A DNA stretch of 64,000 nt from Microbulbifer pacificus (GCF_033723955.1 NZ_CP137555.1:3650001-3714000), one strand, 5' to 3'; positions 36,030-45,219 are shown, numbered from the stretch's first letter. Numbers and translations: made by a program. Notes: generated from the letters alone by a model not told the origin.

Positions 36030-37025
36030 GGTGTTGGCGGTTTTTTTCCACGCACTCGGGGACACTCCGGTCCAGCGTTTGAAATTGCGGCTGAAGATAG
36101 CCACATCGGCGTAGCCCAGGTTGAGCGCCAGGTCGGTAACGCTGAGCTGGCCGTGCTGCAGGTTGCGCTTGGCGACCTCCATGCGGGTCTGCTGCAGTAG
36201 TTCGCGAAAGCTGATGCCGTCTTGCTGCAGCTTTTTTTGCAATACCCGCGGGTGCAGGTTTAGCGCCGCGGCGACGCGTTCAATATTGCTCTCACCACTC
36301 GGCAGCAGGTTGCCGATGATATGGCAGACCTGCGCCTGCAGGTTGCCCGGATAGATGGACTGCAGTAGCCGGATGCGCTGCTGGAAATGTTCCCGCAGCA
36401 GTTGTTCGTCGTACTGCGGTTTGCGCGGGAGCCAACTCAGCGGAAAGCTGATACCGGCAAAATTGCTGCCGTAGAGAATGTTTTCTTTATACGGCAACGG
36501 GGTGTCGATGCTCGCCGCCGGCGCGGGCTGCGGCAGGTGCAGTTTCAGGGCGCTGCCGGTATTGCCCACCATCTGCGCCACCAGATTGAACGCTTGCCCC
36601 GCGCTCAGCTGCATTAGCTGGGTGAGTCCGCTGGCATTGGTGAAATCGAAGGTCAGCTGCAGTTCCAGTATGTCGCCGCGAGGTCTCTGTTGTACGTGCA
36701 CGCCGTAAGCGTGCAGGCTGATGTGGTGGTTTGAGTAGGTGAGGGCATCGGCGAGAGTTTGCTGCTGGCGAATGGACAGTGCGATTTCGCCCAGCGCCAG
36801 TACGCTCTGTTCTGCGGTCAGGTTTAGAGAGAAAAGTGGCTCATCGCAGGCGAGGGCGGTGGCATCCAGCAGGTCGGCGAGGCGGGTGTAGGAAATGTAG
36901 GTATTCGGGTCGCGCAATTGCGCACTGCTCAAGCCGAACTTTTGCAACAGAGTGGTGGGTTTCTGACCATACTGGCTGACCAGTGGTTCATAACCTTCAA
37001 TGGCACCGCTGCGGATCAGGAACAT
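36024..37025 (-). CDS. AraC-family regulator, PF12625 type (2)
   Basis: A 333-residue regulator paralogous to the one at 25417. The N-terminal sensing domain contains LRDPNTYISYTRLADLLDAT, and the HTH is LSVTDLALNLGYADVAIFSRNFKRWTGVSPS near the C-terminus. It is divergent from the cupin-epimerase-SDR-ligase operon, and a tandem 21-bp direct repeat lies 29 bp before its start. Autoregulation and activation of the divergent operon are the natural reading. Confidence 0.9.
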   Translation of the reverse strand: MFLIRSGAIEGYEPLVSQYGQKPTTLLQKFGLSSAQLRDPNTYISYTRLADLLDATALACDEPLFSLNLTAEQSVLALGEIALSIRQQQTLADALTYSNHHISLHAYGVHVQQRPRGDILELQLTFDFTNASGLTQLMQLSAGQAFNLVAQMVGNTGSALKLHLPQPAPAASIDTPLPYKENILYGSNFAGISFPLSWLPRKPQYDEQLLREHFQQRIRLLQSIYPGNLQAQVCHIIGNLLPSGESNIERVAAALNLHPRVLQKKLQQDGISFRELLQQTRMEVAKRNLQHGQLSVTDLALNLGYADVAIFSRNFKRWTGVSPSAWKKTANTL

Positions 37026-37053
37026 GGTGAGTTCGACTTTTGTCTAGGTGGGC

Positions 37054-37095
37054 TGTTCGCAAATAGTCAAACTGTGTTCGTAAAAAGTCAAGTTG
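37054..37095 (+). promoter_or_regulatory. Tandem 21-bp direct repeat, AraC-type operator
   Basis: TGTTCGCAAATAGTCAAAC (37054) is followed without gap by TGTTCGTAAAAAGTCAAGT (37075); the units are 21 bp each and agree in 16 positions. This is exactly two helical turns, the typical geometry of AraC-family half-sites. The second unit ends where a -35 element for the cupin operon is expected. Confidence 0.65.
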
Positions 37096-37119
37096 GGCTT
37101 GTGCCATCTTCTCTAGACT
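37091..37119 (+). promoter_or_regulatory. Probable activator-dependent promoter of the cupin 2 operon
   Basis: TAGACT at 37114-37119 is a fair -10 box. The region about 17 bp upstream has no TTGACA-like -35 and is covered by the end of the second 21-bp repeat, as at class II AraC-activated promoters. Confidence 0.4.
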
Positions 37120-37206
37120 GGGCAAATTCCTTCGCGCCTGCGAACAGGCTCCGAAGGCAGGGGGAGACACAATAACAACTACCTACGCAACTACTGGAGA
37201 ATGGCG

Positions 37207-37740
37207 ATGAGTGAGACAAAGACCCCGATTCTGGAAATGCTGGCCGCAATGCAAACCGGCGGCGTTGTATCCCGCGACCACGCCCGCGAGGCGATCCTGA
37301 TTCAGGAAGCCGACCTGCCGTGGGTTCCGCTTCCCGATGGTTCCCTGCTGCAAGTACTGCACGTAGACCTGAACCAGAACCTGTGGGTGATCAAAAACAA
37401 ATTCAAACCCGGCTTCTGTGTAGATACCCACTACCACACCGGCCCCGTATTCGCCGTGACCACTGCGGGCGAATGGTTCTACAAAGAGTACCCGGACAAG
37501 GTCAACAAGAAAGGCTCCTACCTGTTCGAGCCCGCGCACTCCGTGCACACCCTGACCGTCTCCGACGATGCCAAGGAAGATGCGGAAGTCTGGTTCGCGG
37601 TGTTCGGCAGCAACGTCAATATCGACGATCACGGCAATGTCACCAGCGTGCTGGATGCGAAGATGGTGATGACCGTGTACCGCGCCCTGTGCGAAGCGGA
37701 AGGCAAAACCTGCGAAAACATGATCGTCGTTGGCGAATAA
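37207..37740 (+). CDS. Cupin, 2,4'-dihydroxyacetophenone dioxygenase family (2)
   Basis: The cupin has 177 residues from ATG 37207, which has GGAG 7 bp before it; an ATG at 37201 is too close to that site. DTHYHTGPVFAVTTAGEW is the first metal motif and FEPAHSVHTLTV the second. It is paralogous to 31480-31986, with the same EYPD and GSYL.EP segments. It is the first gene of the second catabolic unit, 24 bp before the epimerase gene. A DAD-like C-C cleavage is possible but not shown. Confidence 0.82.
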   Translation: MSETKTPILEMLAAMQTGGVVSRDHAREAILIQEADLPWVPLPDGSLLQVLHVDLNQNLWVIKNKFKPGFCVDTHYHTGPVFAVTTAGEWFYKEYPDKVNKKGSYLFEPAHSVHTLTVSDDAKEDAEVWFAVFGSNVNIDDHGNVTSVLDAKMVMTVYRALCEAEGKTCENMIVVGE

Positions 37741-37764
37741 GCCTCTGAATCTGACGAGGTTTCA

Positions 37765-38781
37765 ATGAGCCAGATGAACTCGGCTTTCGTCACCGGTGCT
37801 GGCGGCTTTATCGGTCGCCACCTGGTGCGCCAGCTGCTGACGGAAAAAGTACAGGTCGTCGCCCTGATGATGCCCGGTGAGCGGGTGCCTGAAGAGTGGG
37901 CGGCCTGGGGTGACCAGCTGCGCATGGTAACCGGCGACGTGCGTACCCTAACCGGTCTCGCGGACGAAATCGGTCCGGTGGATGCCATTTTCCATCTGGC
38001 CGCGGTCGTCGGTGACTGGGGCGCGCTGCAGTCCCACGTGGATATCACCGTGCACGGCACCGAACAGGCCATCGACCTCGCCTTGCGCTGGGGTTCCCAC
38101 TTTGTGGTAACCACCAGCGTTTGCGCCTATGCCAGTGCGCTGGCCAAGGGCAAACTGGATGAAGAGAGCCCCGTAGGCAAACCCTGTTCCCCGTATGAAT
38201 TCTGCAAGCAGGAACAGGAGCGGGTGACCCTGGAAGCGGTAAAGCAGGGTGGCCTCAAGGCGACCATCGTGCGCCCGGGCAATGTGTTCGGCGTCGGCAG
38301 CGGCCCCTGGGTAAATACCATGCTGGAACTGCTGCGTGCCGGGCAGCCCTGCCTGCTGGGCAAGGGTGACTGGGATGCCGGTCTGGTGCACGTAGAAAAC
38401 CTGGTAGCGATCCTGATCGCCGCGGCGCGTTCAGACTGTCACAACGGCGACATTTTTATCGCAGCGGATGGTTATGATGTTACCTGGCAGCAATACCTGC
38501 AGCGCCTGGCAAATCTGGCCGGTGCTCCGGCGCCGAAGTCCGTCCCCAATCTTATAGCCCGCGGCCTGGCCCCGGTGTTGGAATTTTTCGGCCACCTGCT
38601 GCGCCAGCAACAGCGACCCATGATTACCCGGCAGTCCTACCGGTTGATGGGCGGCCCCAATGAATTCTCGAATGAAAAAGCCCGCCGTCTGCTGGGCTAC
38701 GTGCCGGTGGTCACTTTTGATCAGGCGATGGATGAACTGCAAGCGCATTTCAACAAGACTGCCACGGCCACGACCGCATAA
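37765..38781 (+). CDS. NAD-dependent epimerase/dehydratase, 3beta-HSD-like (2)
   Basis: A 338-residue extended SDR with VTGAGGFIGRHLVRQLL, VVTTSVCAYAS and SPYEFCKQ (YxxxK). Differences from its paralogue at 30463 suggest a related but not identical substrate. GAGG lies 5 bp before the ATG. It lies between the cupin and a classical SDR, so these genes probably catalyse successive oxidations. Confidence 0.87.
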   Translation: MSQMNSAFVTGAGGFIGRHLVRQLLTEKVQVVALMMPGERVPEEWAAWGDQLRMVTGDVRTLTGLADEIGPVDAIFHLAAVVGDWGALQSHVDITVHGTEQAIDLALRWGSHFVVTTSVCAYASALAKGKLDEESPVGKPCSPYEFCKQEQERVTLEAVKQGGLKATIVRPGNVFGVGSGPWVNTMLELLRAGQPCLLGKGDWDAGLVHVENLVAILIAAARSDCHNGDIFIAADGYDVTWQQYLQRLANLAGAPAPKSVPNLIARGLAPVLEFFGHLLRQQQRPMITRQSYRLMGGPNEFSNEKARRLLGYVPVVTFDQAMDELQAHFNKTATATTA

Positions 38782-38798
38782 AGAGTTGTAAAGAAGTT

Positions 38799-39617
38799 AT
38801 GAGCAATTGGAAACACGGTGTGCCCAAGGTGGCATTTGTATCTGGTGGCGGTAGTGGTATCGGCCTCAACCTGACCCGCGCCCTGCTGGCCGACGGCGCC
38901 TCGGTGGCCATCTTCGACCTGAAGGTTGAAGACGCACTGCTGAATGAACTGCGCAGCCTGTGCAAGGGTAACGCGCGAGTCGAACGCTATCTGGTGGACA
39001 TCACGGATCCGAAAGCGGTCGAGAACGCGATGGACGATGCGGCCGCTACCTTGGGTGCGCCGGAGTTTGCCATCAACTGTGCCGGCATTTTGCGCACCGC
39101 ATTGTTTACCGAAATGTCTTACGAGATGTTTGACCAGAGTATGCGGGTCAATCTGTACGGCAGCCGCAACTTTGCCGCCGGTGTGCTGAAACACATGCGC
39201 CCTGGCGGCCACCTGGCCTTGATTGCGTCACTGGCGGGCATGTGCGGCAGCTACACCCACGGTGCCTATGCCACCTCTAAATTCGGTGTGGTCGGTCTCG
39301 CGGAAGTGCTGCGGACCGAGCTGAAGCCAAAAGGCATCGACGTATCCGTGGTCTGCCCGGGTGAAATCCAGACCCCGATGCTGGTGGAAGAGCGCCGCGT
39401 GGGAAGTCGCGTGACCGAGATCGTGAACGAATTCGCGGGTGTCTTGCCGGTGGAGGTGGCGGTTCAGGGCATTCTGGATGGCCTGCGCAAGCGTACCTTT
39501 ATGATTACCCCGGGGTTCAAGGCAAAACTGACTCGATACCTCGCCCGCAGTCATACCGGGCTGTTCCGCTGGATTGTTGACCAGAAAGTGGCGAAAGCAC
39601 TGAAAGAAGTTCAGTGA
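38799..39617 (+). CDS. Short-chain dehydrogenase/reductase
   Basis: A 272-residue classical SDR: SGGGSGIGLNLTRALL binds the nucleotide, INCAGI is the NNAG-type motif, IASLAG carries the catalytic Ser, and YATSK the Tyr and Lys. CPGEIQTPM is the usual segment after the active site. It follows the epimerase by 17 bp. It probably acts on an alcohol or ketone intermediate of the same pathway. Confidence 0.88.
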   Translation: MSNWKHGVPKVAFVSGGGSGIGLNLTRALLADGASVAIFDLKVEDALLNELRSLCKGNARVERYLVDITDPKAVENAMDDAAATLGAPEFAINCAGILRTALFTEMSYEMFDQSMRVNLYGSRNFAAGVLKHMRPGGHLALIASLAGMCGSYTHGAYATSKFGVVGLAEVLRTELKPKGIDVSVVCPGEIQTPMLVEERRVGSRVTEIVNEFAGVLPVEVAVQGILDGLRKRTFMITPGFKAKLTRYLARSHTGLFRWIVDQKVAKALKEVQ

Positions 39618-39786
39618 CCGGTCTTCATCCTGGCGTATTGGACATTCGCCGGACTTGATGAACGGAGTGCCGCAGTAATAGGATGGCTCACAGCTGCGCT
39701 GTGCAGCCACCTTTTACTGTCCACACCTGACCGAAAAATAAAACAATAATTTTCGGAGCGCGTAAGCGCCTATGAGAGAGCAAAAT

Positions 39787-41361
39787 ATGAATGCACGCGA
39801 GCTGAGTCTGGAATCCGCAAACCTTGCCGACTATATCGGCCAATGCCTGCAGCGCTTCCATGACAAACCGGCCTACCACTGCCTCGGTCAGACGCTGACC
39901 TTCGGCGAGATCGAGGAAAAATCCCGGCATCTCGCGCAGTGGCTGCAGCACGAATGTGGCCTCGAGGCCGGTGACCGCATTGCCATTCAGTTGCCGAATA
40001 TTACCCAGTACCCGATCGCCGCCTATGCCGCACTGCTTGCCGGCCTGGTGGTGGTCAACACCAACCCCCTGTATACCCCGCGGGAAATGCAGCACCAGTT
40101 TTCCGATTCTGGTGCCAAGGCGCTGGTGATCCTCGCCGACTTCGTGGGCAAGTTTGAAGAAATCAAATCCGCAACCGGAATCGAACACGTGTTGGTGACC
40201 GGGCCTGCGGACCTGCTGGGTAACCCGGTATCGGCACCGGAGGGCTACCACAGCTTTGTTTCCGCCATCGAGCGCGGTGCGGCCTGTTCCGATCTGGTAC
40301 AGAGCAAGGCTGCGCGCACGGATATCGCCGTGCTGCAGTACACCGGTGGTACCACCGGTGTCGCCAAGGGTGCGTGTCTGACCCACGACAACCTGCTCGC
40401 GAATACCCAGCAGATGCTGGAGCGTATTCTCCAGCGCGGTAACGAGGGCGAAGAGATTTTTGTCTGCCCGCTGCCGCTGTACCACATCTATGCATTCACC
40501 GTGAACATGCTGACATTTTTCGGCATGGGCAGCCTGAATGTTCTGATTCCGAATCCGCGCGATATCGACGGCTTCGTGAAAATGATCGCACCGTTCCGCT
40601 TTACCGGTCTTGCCGGCCTCAACACCCTGTTTGTAGGCCTGTGCCGCCACCCTGAGTTCAAGCAGCTGGATTTCAGCAGCCTGAAAATGACCTTCTCCGG
40701 TGGCACCGCGTTGACCAGCAGCGCCGCGGAGCTGTGGCATCAGGTGACCGGCTGCCCGGTGACCGAGGGCTGGGGACTGTCTGAGACTTCTCCAGTGATC
40801 TGCCTGAACGAATTCGGTCGCGAAGAAATCGGCACTGTGGGTACGGTCCTCGAAGACACCGAGGTGCAGGTGTGGGATGAAGACGGCAATGCGCTGCCCC
40901 AGGGCGAGAGCGGCGAGCTGGTGGTTCGCGGGCCGCAGGTCATGCTCGGCTATTGGAATCGTCCCGAGGAAACCGACAAGGTCATGCGCAACGGTTTTTT
41001 CCGTACCGGCGATGTCGGCCTGATCCAGGACAACGGCAATATCCGCATTGTGGATCGCCTGAAAGACATGATTATCGTGTCCGGGTTCAACGTGTACCCG
41101 AATGAGGTGGAAGACGTGCTGTGCCGTCACCCTCAGGTGGTTGAGGCCGCGGTGGTGGGTGTTCCCAGTGAGCAGACCGGCGAAGCCGTGCGTGCGCACC
41201 TGGTGGTCGACGGTGAAGTGGACGAGAATGAAATCATCGAGTTCTGTCGCACCCAGCTGACTGCCTACAAGGTGCCGAAGCAGATCGTCATTCAGAAGGA
41301 ATTACCCAAGTCCACCGTGGGCAAAATCCTGCGCCGGGAGCTCAGGACAGAAACCGCCTGA
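39787..41361 (+). CDS. AMP-forming acyl-CoA ligase (FadD-like)
   Basis: A 524-residue ANL-family ligase started at MNARELSLES (39787), which has AGAGAG before it; ATG 39772 is an alternative. YTGGTTGVAKGA is the P-loop, EGWGLSETSP the A5 motif, FFRTGDVG the A7 motif, and the lysine of KSTVGKILRREL at the end catalyses adenylation. It closely resembles long-chain fatty acid-CoA ligases. In this operon it could activate a carboxylate released by the cupin or a side chain. It is separated from the SDR by about 170 bp and ends at a terminator. Confidence 0.88.
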   Translation: MNARELSLESANLADYIGQCLQRFHDKPAYHCLGQTLTFGEIEEKSRHLAQWLQHECGLEAGDRIAIQLPNITQYPIAAYAALLAGLVVVNTNPLYTPREMQHQFSDSGAKALVILADFVGKFEEIKSATGIEHVLVTGPADLLGNPVSAPEGYHSFVSAIERGAACSDLVQSKAARTDIAVLQYTGGTTGVAKGACLTHDNLLANTQQMLERILQRGNEGEEIFVCPLPLYHIYAFTVNMLTFFGMGSLNVLIPNPRDIDGFVKMIAPFRFTGLAGLNTLFVGLCRHPEFKQLDFSSLKMTFSGGTALTSSAAELWHQVTGCPVTEGWGLSETSPVICLNEFGREEIGTVGTVLEDTEVQVWDEDGNALPQGESGELVVRGPQVMLGYWNRPEETDKVMRNGFFRTGDVGLIQDNGNIRIVDRLKDMIIVSGFNVYPNEVEDVLCRHPQVVEAAVVGVPSEQTGEAVRAHLVVDGEVDENEIIEFCRTQLTAYKVPKQIVIQKELPKSTVGKILRRELRTETA

Positions 41362-41379
41362 CACCAGTCGCACCATAAG

Positions 41380-41406
41380 AAACGCAGCTTCTGGCTGCGT
41401 TTTTTT
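41380..41406 (+). terminator. Intrinsic terminator after the acyl-CoA ligase
   Basis: AAACGCAGC pairs with GCTGCGTTT around TTCTG and is followed by TTTTT. It ends the second catabolic unit. Confidence 0.9.
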
Positions 41407-41458
41407 ATGCGCACCAACTAGTCTGTTACACATCAACCTGAAAAGATTTGACGCCGGA

Positions 41459-42961
41459 ATGTCCCGATCGTCGCGCAATCAATCCCTCAGCCTTCCGCCG
41501 GCGACAGAGTCCGGGCTGGCAACGGCAGTGCAACGAGAGTTGCAGCCTCAATGTGACCAGGATTCCGGGTTCTATCTGTTGCAGGACGGACTCTCGGCTT
41601 TCGTCGCGCGTGCCGCGCTGATTCAGGAAGCCAGTGTTTCCCTGGACCTGCAGTACTACATCTTTGAAGACGACAGTGTCGGTCGCATCCTTGTCAGCCT
41701 GTTGTTACAGGCCGCGGACCGCGGGGTGCGCGTGCGCCTGCTGGTGGATGACCTGGGGTCCCGGGTGGTGAACCCCTGGATCACGGTACTGGATCAGCAC
41801 CCCAAAATCTCCATTCGCGTATTCAACCCTGTGGCTGGCCGCTCCGGGATTAAGCGCGCGCTAGAGCAGGCGCTGAACTTCGGTCGTATCAATCACCGCA
41901 TGCACAACAAGCTGTTCGTGGCCGATGGCCTGGTGATGATTACCGGTGGGCGCAATATCGCCGACGGCTATTTTTCCCGCGCGGATATCGAATTTCTCGA
42001 TGTGGATGTGATGGCACTGGGACGCGTATTACACGATGCGAAACAGATTTTCGACGATTACTGGAACAATCCAGTCTCGGTTTCGGTGGCGGATTTACCA
42101 CTGGAAAAATTGAAAAGTCAGAGCCCTGAAAGCCAGCATCTGGACGATTTGCGCCGTGAAGTTAAGGTTTTCCTCGAGGAGGAGGCCAAGTCCGAATTTA
42201 TCGACGCGCTGCGAGAGTCGAAAATGGCCGGTGAAATCCTCGCCGGTAAAATTCCCTTCCAGTGGGGGGCGGGCACCCTGTTTGCAGACCCTCCGGACAA
42301 AGCGCTGCATCCCGACAGTGTCCAGGTTGAAGAATTTCCCGGGTACAAACTGGAGAAAATTATTCGCAACAGCAATTCCAATGTGCGTATCAGCGCTGCG
42401 TATTTTATTCCCGGCAAGCTGGGCACGGAGCTGTTCACCGGCCTGCAGGGGCGGGGGGTGAATGTGGATATCCTCACCAACTCCCTCGCCAGCAATGACG
42501 TCGCCATCGTGCACGGCGCCTACGCCCGTTACCGCAAGCCGTTGTTGAAGGAGGGCGTGGACCTGTGGGAATTGCGCAAGGTTTCCGGGGAAAAGAAGCG
42601 CAAGCGCTGGTTTCAGGGGAAATCCCAGGCGACGTTGCACGCCAAGACGTTTGTGATCGACGATGATCTCGGATTCGTCGGCTCCATCAACCTCGACAGC
42701 CGCTCGATTTTGCAGAACACCGAAATCGGCCTGCTGATGCAGAATGACGGGATCAATCAGGAACTGAGTGGACTCTTTGACGATTGGGTGGCGGGAGAGT
42801 TCGCTTGGCACCTGTCGTTAAATGGGCGTGGAAAACTCCGCTGGCGCGCGCGGGACGAGGATGGCAAGACGCTACAGGAAACTACGGATCCGGAAACGAC
42901 GCGCTGGCAGCGCTGGCTGTCCTGGATGCTGTCCTGGCTTCCCGTCGAGTCGCAGATCTGA
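41459..42961 (+). CDS. Phospholipase D-family protein (cardiolipin synthase C-like)
   Basis: A 500-residue PLD protein with two HKD motifs: HNKLFVADGLVMITGGRN near residue 147 and HAKTFVIDDDLGFVGSIN near residue 396. No signal peptide is seen. The architecture fits ClsC/YmdC, which makes cardiolipin from phosphatidylglycerol and phosphatidylethanolamine. It stands alone between two terminators and is convergent with fadL. Phospholipid synthesis or phosphodiesterase activity is expected; the ClsC assignment is tentative. Confidence 0.82.
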   Translation: MSRSSRNQSLSLPPATESGLATAVQRELQPQCDQDSGFYLLQDGLSAFVARAALIQEASVSLDLQYYIFEDDSVGRILVSLLLQAADRGVRVRLLVDDLGSRVVNPWITVLDQHPKISIRVFNPVAGRSGIKRALEQALNFGRINHRMHNKLFVADGLVMITGGRNIADGYFSRADIEFLDVDVMALGRVLHDAKQIFDDYWNNPVSVSVADLPLEKLKSQSPESQHLDDLRREVKVFLEEEAKSEFIDALRESKMAGEILAGKIPFQWGAGTLFADPPDKALHPDSVQVEEFPGYKLEKIIRNSNSNVRISAAYFIPGKLGTELFTGLQGRGVNVDILTNSLASNDVAIVHGAYARYRKPLLKEGVDLWELRKVSGEKKRKRWFQGKSQATLHAKTFVIDDDLGFVGSINLDSRSILQNTEIGLLMQNDGINQELSGLFDDWVAGEFAWHLSLNGRGKLRWRARDEDGKTLQETTDPETTRWQRWLSWMLSWLPVESQI

Positions 42962-42993
42962 ATTGCACGGCGATTGTTTTTACGGTCGCAAAT

Positions 42994-43022
42994 AAAAAGC
43001 CCTCCGTTGCTGAGGGCTTTTT
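42994..43022 (+). terminator. Bidirectional terminator between PLD and fadL genes
   Basis: AAAAAGCCCTC pairs perfectly with GAGGGCTTTTT around CGTTGCT. A and T runs on both flanks serve both convergent genes. Confidence 0.92.
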
Positions 43023-43048
43023 ATTTACAAAAGGCAAGGGTTCAGACA

Positions 43049-44347
43049 TCAAAATTCGAACTGCACCGAGCCACCGATAAAATGCAACACGCTATCTTCG
43101 TAGGTGCCTTCCAGTCGTGGGTAGAATGGTGCGCCGCGTTGTTGATCGATGGGGATATCGCCGAGGGAACCGTAGTTGTAACCCACATCCATGGTCAGCC
43201 CGGGGCAGAGCTCAGTGCCGGCGCCGAGTCCCAAGGTCCAGCTTTTGTTGGTGACAGTATCCGCGGTCAGATTGCTTTCATCGGTCATCCCGCTTTCCAG
43301 CGCTACGCCAGTGGATAGGTACCAGCCGCCCAGCATGCCCTGGCTGAATTCGTGGCGAATGCCGACAGCAAAAGCGCCGGTATCCTGGTAGCCGCGATCT
43401 ACCTTGACCGAGGTCTGCGCCGGGTTGTCGAGTGCCAGTGTCACACCGGCATACTCTGACCAGTCCTGCCAGGCGAGATTGACGTACAGCGTGGTGGAAT
43501 CCGTCAGCTCCTGTTGCAGGCTGGCGGTGACGGTTGCGGGGACATTGATGTCAATATGTGTGCGCTTGCCGTTGAGGCGTTCAACGGCCGGTTCCAGCAG
43601 TGGACCGAAATTGCGCAGCGTCAACAGGTCGGTGAATTCGAGTTTCACCTTCGAGGTGTAGGTGATGCCGAAGGTGGTGCTGGGTACCGGCCGGTAGATG
43701 ATACCGAGGTTGCCGCCATACCCGTCTTCCAGATCCTTGAAGCGCATGTAGGCGTCGTCGTCGATCAGCCCGGCGCGTGGCGCGGACTGGAAGCTGAAAT
43801 ACGCCGCCATGGCATTCAGACCCAGCCCGACGGATAGGCAGTCGTTGACCTGCCAGCTGAGCGAAGGGATCAGGCTCATGCCGATAAGATCGACGTTCTG
43901 CACAAAGCGACGCCCCTGCCAGTCGTCGTGGTAGTCGAGGCCCAGGCCAAAGTTGCCGGCCATCGCGAAGCCCCAGCCGATATCATCGGTGATTTTGCCT
44001 GCGGCGAAGCCACCGGCGCCGGGAAACCAGCCGACCGGGTTGCCGCCGTCATTGCCCGGAACATTACTCAGTCCGTCATCGGTAAATTCGATGTCGCCAT
44101 ACAGCATCTGTGCGGCGCCGCGCACGTCCGTCTTGTCACGCCATACGGTACCGGCGGGGTTGGTAAAGGCAGTGGCGGCATCTTCCGGCATCGCCGCCCA
44201 GCCGGCGCTGGCAGTACCCAAGGTCGGCGTGCCTATCTGCCATAGCATGATGCCACCGGCCTGCGCCGCCGGGGCAGCGAGTGCGGCGAAAAACAGTGGC
44301 ATTATTTTTTTCGCGGAAATAACGCGCATGGTTCGTTGGTGCTTCAT
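43049..44347 (-). CDS. FadL/TodX-type outer membrane channel
   Basis: A 432-residue outer membrane protein. The signal peptide ends at AAQA and the mature start is GGIMLWQIGTPTLGTASAGWAA, which has the pattern of FadL-family N-termini; the NPAG segment (AFTNPAGT) is typical. It ends with a beta strand and Phe (GGSVQFEF), fitting barrel assembly. FadL channels pass hydrophobic compounds such as fatty acids or aromatics. GAGGGAA precedes the ATG. A gene for another outer membrane protein lies 59 bp upstream on the same strand. Confidence 0.88.
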   Translation of the reverse strand: MKHQRTMRVISAKKIMPLFFAALAAPAAQAGGIMLWQIGTPTLGTASAGWAAMPEDAATAFTNPAGTVWRDKTDVRGAAQMLYGDIEFTDDGLSNVPGNDGGNPVGWFPGAGGFAAGKITDDIGWGFAMAGNFGLGLDYHDDWQGRRFVQNVDLIGMSLIPSLSWQVNDCLSVGLGLNAMAAYFSFQSAPRAGLIDDDAYMRFKDLEDGYGGNLGIIYRPVPSTTFGITYTSKVKLEFTDLLTLRNFGPLLEPAVERLNGKRTHIDINVPATVTASLQQELTDSTTLYVNLAWQDWSEYAGVTLALDNPAQTSVKVDRGYQDTGAFAVGIRHEFSQGMLGGWYLSTGVALESGMTDESNLTADTVTNKSWTLGLGAGTELCPGLTMDVGYNYGSLGDIPIDQQRGAPFYPRLEGTYEDSVLHFIGGSVQFEF

Positions 44348-44406
44348 GAACCGTTCCCTCTGGGAATGACGTGGGCGGAAAATTCAAGGCAGACGCGATC
44401 GTCCGG

Positions 44407-45219
44407 CTATTTTTTGGCTTTCGGAAAAAGCATCACCCAGTTGAGCCGAAAGCCCCAATCCTGGCTGCCGCCGTCGGGGCTTTCCGCGTAGTAGCGCGGG
44501 CCGGCCTGGATCTGGTAGGTCTGTTTGCCCACCGTGAATACCTTCGCCACCAGGAAATGAATCGGTACATTCCACTGCTCGGTTTCCCAATCGTAGGTGG
44601 ATTCGGTCTGGATGGTATATGTCCAGGAGGTAGGGGTGTTGTAGGCGAGAAACGGCTGGATGAAGGTGCTGTTCACGTCGGCGCGGTTATCGCTGCCGGC
44701 AAAAGACCAGATATGGTTGGCGAGCGCACCGATAGTCCAGGGGCCGGTCTGCTTCAGCACCACCCCGGTGGGACCAGCTCCCCATTTTTCCGTTCCCAGT
44801 AGCGGTTCTGTGCCGGTAGGCACCAAAAATACCGGGCCTGCGCCCCAGATCAGTCCGCCCGCGGTGGGTTTCTTGGGGGAGAAGAATGCGCTCTGCACCG
44901 TATCGCCCAGGCCTGTTTGCTCACCGCTGCCCGGAAAAATGTCTTTCTGGTTCATCACCGGCAGAATGGTACGGCTGATGAGATTCCAGTTGTCGCTGAT
45001 CGAGATGGGAATTACCGGCTGAATATTCAGGGTGTATTTGCGGCCGTCCTCTAGCGGGCCAACACGGTTGTCCCAGTTGTGCTGGAAAGGCACGCTGATG
45101 AGATCGGAGACAGGGTTGCTCAGCTGTTTGGCGAGATCGGAATCTGCTTTCGCACTGAAGCTCGAGAACGCGAGGATAGCAGCAAAACACGCGGCGAAAT
45201 TTCGGTACATCTTTTTCAC
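44407..45219 (-). CDS. Outer membrane protein, phenol MetA-pathway-type
   Basis: A 270-residue protein with a signal peptide (AACFAAILAFSSFSAKA) and alternating beta strands, with motifs such as LNIQPVIPISISDNWNLISR and GLGDTVQSAFFSPKKP typical of the family around the MetA-pathway phenol degradation protein (PF13557-like). These are predicted small outer membrane barrels, function unproven. The start is GTG 45219; ATG 45210 is also possible. It is followed by the FadL gene and probably cotranscribed with it. Confidence 0.75.
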   Translation of the reverse strand: MKKMYRNFAACFAAILAFSSFSAKADSDLAKQLSNPVSDLISVPFQHNWDNRVGPLEDGRKYTLNIQPVIPISISDNWNLISRTILPVMNQKDIFPGSGEQTGLGDTVQSAFFSPKKPTAGGLIWGAGPVFLVPTGTEPLLGTEKWGAGPTGVVLKQTGPWTIGALANHIWSFAGSDNRADVNSTFIQPFLAYNTPTSWTYTIQTESTYDWETEQWNVPIHFLVAKVFTVGKQTYQIQAGPRYYAESPDGGSQDWGFRLNWVMLFPKAKK

